Shown here piece by piece: positions 26,344-32,793 of a stretch of 64,000 bases of DNA. Position 1 is the first letter of the stretch, and each line of letters begins with the position of its first letter. The DNA lies in the NCBI GenBank assembly GCA_963708575.1, contig CAVPTB010000003.1, forward strand, positions 496,001-560,000, given 5' to 3'. Below the pieces are notes generated by a model, which was not told where the DNA came from, searched no databases, and was given only the letters and a program-made list of their open reading frames with translations. The stretch comes from DASVWZ01 sp963708575. Its GTDB lineage: Bacteria; Acidobacteriota; Terriglobia; Terriglobales; Acidobacteriaceae. The position numbers and the translations under genes were made by a program.

Positions 26344-27369
26344 TTACTTCGAGACTTTTGCGGAGAGATCAATGATCGCGCCTTTCGGTCCAACGGCTAT
26401 GGCGAGACCACCCGGCGAGATGCCCAGCGCATTCAGATTCTGCTCGCCGAGCTTGCTGGCCCACGCCCCTCGGATTTCGATGGTGAGAGCAGTTCCAGTG
26501 GCAAACAGAAGGTGACGCCCCTTATTAAAGGCTACCGCCGAAAAGTATGCCTGCGGAGCGATGTTCGAAAGCTTCCAGGTGCGGCCGCCGTTCCTGGTGA
26601 AGGCTAGGTTCGGACCGGATTTTGCCGGTTCTTTGTAATCCCCGCCCGCGATGACACCATGTTTGCCATCTTTGAAGGCGATGGAAAAGATTCCCGCCGA
26701 CGCGGGTCCGTGGGTAATCGGCGTGTCGGAGACAGACCACGTCTCGCCCCGATCTTTGGAGCGAAAGACGCGGGCGGTTTTCCCTCCGGTGGCGAACCAG
26801 ACATTCGTCTTACCTTGGATGGCGATACATGTGCCACTGGCGGCGAACGCGCCTTCGCCGTCGATCGCGGCCGGCGTGGCTTCGGGAGGGAGCGCGATCC
26901 AGTGGACGCCGCCATCGTCGGTTCGAATTAATTCGAATCGAGGGGTGCCGGACTTATCGGGAATAGGATCGCCGACCGCGATGCCATGGTTCTCGTCCCA
27001 GAACGCCATGCAATCGAAGAAGCCTTTGGGATTACCGTTGGTAAATTGCAGCGACCATGTTTTACCGGCGTCGGAAGTTTTGTAGATGCCGGACTGGTCT
27101 CCGGGACCAGCAGCCAGCAGGTACGCGAGGTTTTCGTTGAACGCTTCGACATCGCGGAAGTCGAGAGCTTCGGCGTCAGGGACCCGCTTCGGTTGCCAGG
27201 TATGTCCGCCGTCTGTCGTACGCAGGTAAGTGCCGTGAGTTCCGCTGGCCCAGGCGATTTTTTCGGAGACAACGCTGATGCCGCGGAGATTTTCGGTGGT
27301 GTTGGAGGGTTGCGCCGATTGCGCATAGAGAGTCGTCGCCGCCAGCAGGATTAATAGCAAATGACGCAT
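26344..27369 (-). CDS. Secreted BNR/Ycf48-like propeller protein
   Basis: 341 residues with signal peptide 1-17 (HLLLILLAATTLYAQ). BNR/Asp-box repeats are plain: YLRTTDGGHTWQPK, IYKTSDAGKTWSLQF, IRTDDGGVHWIALP, FRSKDRGETWSVSD and FTRNGGRTWKLSN, spaced as in seven-bladed propellers. The family includes Ycf48-like assembly factors and sialidase-like proteins; the catalytic residues of sialidases are not evident. It is probably an extracellular or periplasmic scaffold. Followed by the HAF gene on the same strand, 274 bp away. Confidence 0.82.
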   Translation of the reverse strand: MRHLLLILLAATTLYAQSAQPSNTTENLRGISVVSEKIAWASGTHGTYLRTTDGGHTWQPKRVPDAEALDFRDVEAFNENLAYLLAAGPGDQSGIYKTSDAGKTWSLQFTNGNPKGFFDCMAFWDENHGIAVGDPIPDKSGTPRFELIRTDDGGVHWIALPPEATPAAIDGEGAFAASGTCIAIQGKTNVWFATGGKTARVFRSKDRGETWSVSDTPITHGPASAGIFSIAFKDGKHGVIAGGDYKEPAKSGPNLAFTRNGGRTWKLSNIAPQAYFSAVAFNKGRHLLFATGTALTIEIRGAWASKLGEQNLNALGISPGGLAIAVGPKGAIIDLSAKVSK

Positions 27370-27395
27370 GCTTCGCTACTCTACCCCAAGATTTG

Positions 27396-27425
27396 ACCAC
27401 AGAGAACATAGGGGATGCACAGAGG
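27396..27425 (+). repeat. Family C repeat (accacagag type), copy 1
   Basis: accacagagaacataggggatgcacagagg. Related copies at 33106-33136 (inside mnmG), 35224-35252, 36773-36806 and 53949-53980. Confidence 0.6.
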
Positions 27426-27455
27426 AAATGCTTCGAGTCTGGTAAATTCTTTGCG

Positions 27456-28199
27456 ATGCCGAAAATTCTTCTGGAAATCTGTTGTGGCTCTATCGATGAT
27501 GCGATCGAATCGGAAAAAGGCGGGGCGGACCGGGTTGAACTTTGTTCGGCGCTTTTTCTGGGCGGGCTGACGCCCTCTATCGGAACCATTCAAGAGGCGA
27601 AGCAACGGCTGAAGATTCCGGTGATAGTCATGGTGCGTCCGCGAGGTGGAGGATTTTGCTACACCGAGGCAGAAATGTCGACGATGGAACGAGACACGGA
27701 GTCGGCGCTGCAGAGTGGAGCCGATGGAATCGTTTTCGGAGTTCTTCAAGCCAATGGAAAGGTCGACACTGAGCGGTCGCAGAGAATTCGTAAGCTCATC
27801 GGCACAAAGCAGGCGGTTTTTCACCGGGCATTCGACGTCACACCTGACCCGTTGGAAGCTTTGGAGCAGCTCATTGATATGGGAGTTAGGCGCGTGCTAA
27901 CCAGTGGCCAGAAAGACAGCGCTCCACAAGGCGCGGAGTTGATTCGGAAACTTGTTGAACGTGCCGGGGACCGTATCGAAATCTTGCCGGGCGGCGGGAT
28001 CCAACCTTATCAAGTGCGGGAGATCGCCGAGAAGACAGGATGCCAGCAAGTTCATCTGACCGCGTGGAGAACCGCCAACGATCCATCCACACACGCCAAT
28101 CCTGAGGTGACATTTGGAGGAGCGCTGCATCCTCCCGAGGATCGTTACCAGATCACGGACGCTAGTCTGGTGAAGGAGATTGCGGCGAGGCTGAAGTGA
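27456..28199 (+). CDS. cutC: Copper homeostasis protein CutC
   Basis: 247 residues from ATG 27456. CutC is a TIM-barrel protein linked with copper tolerance; its enzymatic role is unsettled. The family signature is present: LLEICCGSIDDAIESEKGGA, DRVELCSALFLGGLTPSIG, VIVMVRPRGGGFCYTEAE, FHRAFDVTPDPLEALEQL and RVLTSGQ, followed by VERAGDRIEILPGGGI. The length agrees with the family. Cytoplasmic. It stands alone on the plus strand, with a family C repeat in its leader and the DUF2911 gene converging 1 bp later. Confidence 0.9.
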   Translation: MPKILLEICCGSIDDAIESEKGGADRVELCSALFLGGLTPSIGTIQEAKQRLKIPVIVMVRPRGGGFCYTEAEMSTMERDTESALQSGADGIVFGVLQANGKVDTERSQRIRKLIGTKQAVFHRAFDVTPDPLEALEQLIDMGVRRVLTSGQKDSAPQGAELIRKLVERAGDRIEILPGGGIQPYQVREIAEKTGCQQVHLTAWRTANDPSTHANPEVTFGGALHPPEDRYQITDASLVKEIAARLK

Positions 28200-28200
28200 T

Positions 28201-28698
28201 TTACTTCTCGTTAAACTCGGTTACAACTCCAACCATCCCGTAGTAAAGCCGGATGCTGCACACTTTTTGTCCCATGTGAGCCAGCACGACCGAGATGGGC
28301 TTTACCGGCGAGCTGAGATTTCCCAACTCCATGGACGCACGCGCCAGGTCCTGGCCCTCGTCGTATTTGCTTCCGGCAGTGACGTTCTTGTTGACGATCA
28401 GCGTCCAATCTTTCTTGTTGGGGATGACGTACATGCTGAAAGCGCCGATGGGGATGGTTACATTGTTCAGGGTCACGGGAATCTGAGTGTAGAGCGTCAT
28501 GGGTGCGCCGCCAGGCTCCCACACCTTGCCATTCTTCGGTTCCTCTTTGGATTTGCCCGACGCGTTGTATTGCACGCTGATCTGGTTGCCGTCGTCGAAA
28601 TTACAGGAGACAGTCTGGGTGTCCGAATCCTGAGCAACGGCGATGGTACAAGGCAACAGAAAACTCAGCAGCGCGGCACAAATGACGAAAAGACGCAT
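28201..28698 (-). CDS. Secreted DUF2911 protein
   Basis: 165 residues from ATG 28698 (MRLFVICAALLSFLLPCTIAVAQ, signal peptide). The start at 28698 is preferred over an upstream in-frame one at 28785. The DUF2911 signatures are visible: NGKVWEPGGAPMTLYTQIPV, IPIGAFSMYVIPNKKDWTLIVNK and the end VCSIRLYYGMVGVVTEF. The domain is a small beta-sandwich common in Acidobacteria and Bacteroidetes; function unknown. Exported. Convergent with cutC. Confidence 0.78.
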   Translation of the reverse strand: MRLFVICAALLSFLLPCTIAVAQDSDTQTVSCNFDDGNQISVQYNASGKSKEEPKNGKVWEPGGAPMTLYTQIPVTLNNVTIPIGAFSMYVIPNKKDWTLIVNKNVTAGSKYDEGQDLARASMELGNLSSPVKPISVVLAHMGQKVCSIRLYYGMVGVVTEFNEK

Positions 28699-28843
28699 AA
28701 CGTACCCTCCCCAAGGCTCGTTGTTTTGTGGGAACGCAGGGAAACATCCTGACAGTTCACCGCCGTATTGTACTTCCACGTGCAACAGAAGGCAGTGATA
28801 AAAGGGGTTTTAACCATCATATCCCTTTAGGCATTGGCCTTCG

Positions 28844-29320
28844 GTGACGTTCTCGAACCGCCCTTCGATTGTTACCGTGACAAAGCAGCAGCAGGGAAAG
28901 GCTGGCTTTGATCCAATGGGAAAAATCGAGAAATCGGCAGTAGCGTTGAAGATCCTTTATAGCGAATCCGATCCGGAAACTTTGGCCGCGCAGTCGGTGT
29001 CGATCCAGCAGGCTGGTCACCAGGTGGAGACCGTCGTGGGTCGTAAGGCTGTGGAAGAGGCTCTGCGTAAGGCGGAGTACGATCTGGTGGTTCTTGGGCC
29101 AACCCTGACCCGAAACGACCGCCATCACCTGCCTTACATGGTGAAAAAGACCAATATTCATACCAAAGTCCTAGTCATGCACACCGATGGCGAACGGCAT
29201 CCTTATGTCGATGCCAACACCGATACGGGTCGTAGCATCGAAGATGTAGTGGCGAAGATTGCGTCCCTGATACCGGCGGGTGCCGGAAAGTTGGCAAAAG
29301 GAGCCGGCGCAGGGAAATAA
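28844..29320 (+). CDS. Degenerate response-regulator receiver protein
   Basis: Up to 158 residues from GTG 28844; ATG 28916 or GTG 28877 are alternatives. The core (ALKILYSESDPETLAAQSVS, AGHQVETVVGRKAVEEALR, EYDLVVLGPTLTRNDRH, TKVLVMHTDGER) has the receiver-domain layout. The phospho-acceptor Asp at the end of strand 3 is replaced by Gly (DLVVLGPT instead of the usual LLLD..MP), and the acidic pair of strand 1 is SESD. It therefore cannot be phosphorylated in the standard way and may act as a scaffold or ligand-binding receiver. No output domain; followed by a terminator. Confidence 0.7.
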   Translation: MTFSNRPSIVTVTKQQQGKAGFDPMGKIEKSAVALKILYSESDPETLAAQSVSIQQAGHQVETVVGRKAVEEALRKAEYDLVVLGPTLTRNDRHHLPYMVKKTNIHTKVLVMHTDGERHPYVDANTDTGRSIEDVVAKIASLIPAGAGKLAKGAGAGK

Positions 29321-29692
29321 CGACGTTAGGAGAGCGTACCGAAAACCTGGTACCAAGGAACAAGGGCGGCCTCGGCCGCTCTTTTCTTTTGCGGATCGAT
29401 TACGGGGAGAATCAACTTTCGAAAGAATCAGGGCAGGTATCAGGTGGGACAAACTGGTGGTTTCGGGTTCAATTCAGGGTTGATTATGTGCGTTCTGGCG
29501 GCTTTTGGCGCGGAAAATTCTTCTTTCCCCTGCGGGGCGCAAAACCATCGGTGGGGATGCTCCGAGCCCGCGCGTGAGCTTTATCCCTGGGCTTCGCAGA
29601 TCGGGGTGCGCCGTGTTTCGAGCAGGGAAGGTGCCGTTCGCGATAAAATGCCTCAGGTATATTGTTCATCCCAAAGCGTGTTACGCCAATAA
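29321..29692. other. Intergenic region with terminator
   Basis: 372 bp with a strong terminator at its left end. No reading frame with recognisable protein content; the remainder is unassigned and precedes the next gene. Confidence 0.5.
29362..29391 (+). terminator. Rho-independent terminator
   Basis: aagggcggcc-tc-ggccgctctt forms a 10-bp stem with one G-T pair, followed by ttctttt, 42 bp after the receiver-like gene. Confidence 0.85.
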
Positions 29693-30349
29693 ATGAAAAA
29701 GAACATCTATGTCACCCGGACAGGACTGCCCCTGTCATTCAATCTGGAATGGCCTTTTCGCAAATCCACTGCGGGGGCCGACTTCCATTACATCCACGCC
29801 GACGTCGTCCTCGAAACCGGGGCTGGGCTCCATTCTCCGGTGGCGGTGAACCTTTCGGCCACCGTGCATGAGGTGGTGCCGTCGCTTGAGGCGAAGGATC
29901 TAGAGGCGCCCATCATCAATTCGCTGCGCAAAGAAGTGGACAAACATCAGCTGGAATTTCTCAAGTCCGGGAAGCTGGTGCCGGTGCAGTTTTCCAGCCG
30001 ACATTGGGACTTCAAACGCAACAAGTGGGCATTCGGCAAAGGCACCGATGATCAAATCGAGCTGCTTTTATTGCGCAAGGTTTACTGGCAGACGAAACTC
30101 GACGGAGAGGCAGCGTGGGTGGGAGATCCGACTGAGGCCTTGTACGTAGAATCCACGGTGGAACAAGTTCTGGAGACAGCCAAGAAACTGGCGGCTCAGG
30201 GATTGATTAAGTTAGAGGGCGATCGCGCTACCCCAACGCCGGCTCTGTCGGCGAGGGCTGAAGAGTTCGAATCCGATATGCGGTCAGCGCTGAAGGAACT
30301 GGAAGACAAGCACGCGTTCGAGCGCGGACAGCCAGCGCGAACGGCGTAG
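29693..30349 (+). CDS. Conserved hypothetical protein
   Basis: 218 residues, ATG start. No signal peptide or membrane helix. The N-terminal half is strand-rich (IYVTRTGLPLSFNLEWPF, DFHYIHADVVLETGAG, AVNLSATVHEVVPSL) and ends in a helical region (LEAPIINSLRKEVDKHQLEF). The middle carries RHWDFKRNKWAFGKGTDDQ, rich in basic and aromatic residues. The C-terminus is helical with many charges (ARAEEFESDMRSALKELEDK). I do not recognise the family. Intact and well-formed codon use support a real cytoplasmic protein. No operon partner. Confidence 0.65.
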   Translation: MKKNIYVTRTGLPLSFNLEWPFRKSTAGADFHYIHADVVLETGAGLHSPVAVNLSATVHEVVPSLEAKDLEAPIINSLRKEVDKHQLEFLKSGKLVPVQFSSRHWDFKRNKWAFGKGTDDQIELLLLRKVYWQTKLDGEAAWVGDPTEALYVESTVEQVLETAKKLAAQGLIKLEGDRATPTPALSARAEEFESDMRSALKELEDKHAFERGQPARTA

Positions 30350-30424
30350 GTACATCTGCACGGGGCACGCGAGTCACGGAGAAGAGTCCTCGGCAAAGGG
30401 GCTTCTTGATCGACACACGGCGCA

Positions 30425-31468
30425 TCAGTCATCTTCGACCTTAGGATTTGCTGCGATGATGCGATCCGCCAGATTGCTTACTTCGGGGAGGGAGCGGTCG
30501 ATTTCTTCGCAGCCTCTCCGAATTTCCGCGGAGCTGGCAATGCCGAGGTCGTTCAGCATCTGCCGATAGCTTTCTCTGAAACTCTGCGTCAACGCTTCAG
30601 GCTCATCTTCGGTTAGAACCTTCTGACATCTGGAGTGAGTGACGGCGATCCAGAACATCGCCTCGCGATGAAGACTTCGCGAGATCAAGTCCGCACTGCC
30701 ATCGATCACAATTGGCCGGGCGCAATCGCTGATGTCCGATGCGAATGGAAACGGCGTTTTGATGACTCGCTTCGCCGTGTCGAAGATTTCGGCCAGCGTG
30801 CCAAGGTGCTGCGACACTCGTTCTTGGGTCAATCGTGCCGACCCCAGCAGATCTAACAACGTCTCGTGAAACTCCGCATGCCCGTAGCCTGCCAGGAGCC
30901 TGCGTACGGTTACATAGCGGGTGCGAACTGTGGGATTTTCCAGGCCCGCCACCAGCAGGATGTGAGTTGTGATGCCAGCCGCGAAAAGGCACGCGGTCAC
31001 CTGATCATGAAGAAACGCTTGCTCGCTGATCGAACGGAGATGTCCGAGAACTTTATCCCTGGCGTTGGCGCAACGCCGACGTACCCAAGTTCGCTTGCCA
31101 TAGCCGCGCGAAACGGCCGCCACGAGCGGCGTTAGATGCCCGAGAGGATCGACCAGGACTTTTGTCGTGCTCAAGCTCGGAGCAAGATGGTAGTCGCTCA
31201 GTACCTGATCGAGCGACTGAAGTTGACTATGCGCCAGATGAGACACTTCGAGAAGCGCGTCACGATAGATGAACTTGCGGCGGCGGCCAGCTTGTCTGCC
31301 GTCGGCGAGGACCACCATGATGTCGAGATCCGAGGCGCTCGTGAATTCGGCATCGTCGGGAAGCCAGTTGCTCGAGCCAGCAGTATAGGCGCCGCGAAAT
31401 CCGGGGAAGCGGCTAGCCTCGTCGATGATCCAGCGGCGGGCCGCCTCTCGGGCTTGCTTGAGGGTCAA
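30425..31468 (-). CDS. Nucleotidyltransferase-fold protein
   Basis: 347 residues. Residues 26-53 show the nucleotidyltransferase signature: Gly31-Ser32 followed by Asp47-x-Asp49 (SASDLDIMVVL), with the spacing of minimal NTases. The N-terminal helix (ARRWIIDEASRFPGFRGAYT) precedes it. The remainder is helical: a middle domain with CLFAAGITTHILLVAGLENP and a C-terminal domain with HREAMFWIAVTHSRCQKVL. Such layouts occur in aminoglycoside nucleotidyltransferase-like proteins and in uncharacterised families; no toxin-antitoxin partner is adjacent. Substrate unknown. Confidence 0.72.
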   Translation of the reverse strand: MTLKQAREAARRWIIDEASRFPGFRGAYTAGSSNWLPDDAEFTSASDLDIMVVLADGRQAGRRRKFIYRDALLEVSHLAHSQLQSLDQVLSDYHLAPSLSTTKVLVDPLGHLTPLVAAVSRGYGKRTWVRRRCANARDKVLGHLRSISEQAFLHDQVTACLFAAGITTHILLVAGLENPTVRTRYVTVRRLLAGYGHAEFHETLLDLLGSARLTQERVSQHLGTLAEIFDTAKRVIKTPFPFASDISDCARPIVIDGSADLISRSLHREAMFWIAVTHSRCQKVLTEDEPEALTQSFRESYRQMLNDLGIASSAEIRRGCEEIDRSLPEVSNLADRIIAANPKVEDD

Positions 31469-31530
31469 TGGGTAGCTCCGATAGCGGAGAAAGTCCGGAG
31501 TTCTGATTCGCGGCCTTCGATGGGTCGCGC

Positions 31531-32118
31531 TTATTCCGCCTTCATGGCGTCGATCAACTGATACAGCTGTGTCCGGTCTACCACTTCCACAAATGGCTTG
31601 CCCTGTGTCTTATTGCTGACCACATAAATCGTGGGGGTATGGCCGATTTTGATCTCGTTGCCCAGGTCGCGATCCTCCGTGACCTCCTTAGTAAATTTGC
31701 CTTGGGGATCGACCACGAAAGGCAAACTCACCTTGTGATCCGCAGCAAATTTTTCGGAATAAGACCGCAGGTTGTCTTTTGTGATCTCGGGCTGGTGCTC
31801 AAAGATGTAGTCGCGATATTGGGTGCCCAGCTGCTTGGAGTGCGAGTCGAAATAGCGCGCGATCACGGCGGCGTCAAACGACCATTGGTGGAACGGCAGC
31901 GGAAAGTCGTGGAACACCAGCGGAATCTTGTAGGTTTTGGCAGCTTCTTCAAGAAGCGGCGTGGCCCGGCGGCAATCGGGGCATTCGAGGTCTTCGAAAG
32001 TCACAATGGCGATCTGAGCGCCTTTGGGCGGCCGAAGGACGGGGTTCACCGGCTCTTGAGCGAAGGCGAGCGAAGTCACCAAGAGCAAAGCAGAGAAAAT
32101 CAGCTGGGTTCTCTTCAT
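31531..32118 (-). CDS. Secreted DsbA/thioredoxin-fold protein
   Basis: 195 residues from ATG 32118 (MKRTQLIFSALLLVTSLAFA, signal peptide cleaved after Ala20). The active site Cys46-Pro-Asp-Cys49 in FEDLECPDCRRATPLLEEA is the CxxC of a DsbA/DsbG-type domain, and the cis-Pro motif GHTPTIYVV follows at the expected distance. The insert helices (FHQWSFDAAVIARYFDSHS, YRDYIFEHQPEIT) are those of DsbA. It acts in the periplasm in disulphide exchange, most likely as an oxidase or isomerase for secreted proteins. The CPDC dipeptide is unusual relative to CPHC. No partner DsbB in the window. Confidence 0.85.
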   Translation of the reverse strand: MKRTQLIFSALLLVTSLAFAQEPVNPVLRPPKGAQIAIVTFEDLECPDCRRATPLLEEAAKTYKIPLVFHDFPLPFHQWSFDAAVIARYFDSHSKQLGTQYRDYIFEHQPEITKDNLRSYSEKFAADHKVSLPFVVDPQGKFTKEVTEDRDLGNEIKIGHTPTIYVVSNKTQGKPFVEVVDRTQLYQLIDAMKAE

Positions 32119-32203
32119 GGTTTGAGTCCGAATGGATGGGACGGTCGATGCCACATCTTTGACCGTTATGGTAACTGAAAGGGGAGCCGACTGTCAGCCG
32201 GAC

Positions 32204-32695
32204 TCAAAGCAGCTTAAGTTGGCGCTGTTCCAACGCCAGCAGCTTCTCTTTGATTGGCAGACCGCCGCCGTAGCCAGTGAGTTTCCCGTTGCTGCCGATC
32301 ACACGATGGCAGGGAATGATGATGGGGATTGGATTTGACCCATTGGCCAGTCCGACGGCGCGAGAGGCATTAGGGTTGCCGATTCGGCGGGCCAGCTCGC
32401 CGTAGGAAATCGTCTCTCCGTAAGGAATATCGCAGAGCTGCTTCCATACCTGCTGCTGAAAAGTTGTCCCTTCAGGGGCAAGGGGCAGATCAAAGTTCTC
32501 CAAGTCGCCCGCGAAGTAAGCATTCAACTGGCGGAGGGGTTCTTTCAGCGGGGCTGGATCCTGTTTCCAGACCGGATCGGGCTGGGCGGGATGTCGGCCG
32601 TTGACGAAGTGAATGCGCCGGAGGCTATCGCCGTCGGCTACGAGTAGTAGAGGGCCGAGCGGGCTATCGATGGTTGCATAGAAAGAGGAAGACAT
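32204..32695 (-). CDS. ogt: Methylated-DNA-protein-cysteine methyltransferase
   Basis: 163 residues. Removes O6-alkyl groups from guanine by transfer to its own cysteine, Cys129 in the PCHRV motif. The upstream helix-turn-helix QQQVWKQLCDIPYGETISYG, RRIGNPNASRAVGLANGSNP and the end SNGKLTGYGGGLPIKEKLLALE are all diagnostic. The N-terminal domain is short, as in Ogt and not Ada. Cytoplasmic suicide enzyme. Separated from dsbA-like and mnmG genes by about 90 bp each. Confidence 0.95.
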   Translation of the reverse strand: MSSSFYATIDSPLGPLLLVADGDSLRRIHFVNGRHPAQPDPVWKQDPAPLKEPLRQLNAYFAGDLENFDLPLAPEGTTFQQQVWKQLCDIPYGETISYGELARRIGNPNASRAVGLANGSNPIPIIIPCHRVIGSNGKLTGYGGGLPIKEKLLALEQRQLKLL

Positions 32696-32793
32696 AACCG
32701 CCAGCTGTTCTCGTTGATTCGTAGAGAGTAATACAAACTGCGGCGGTGGATTGGTCGTTTTCGGACTCGAACCTGACGGGCCGAGCGGTCCGG

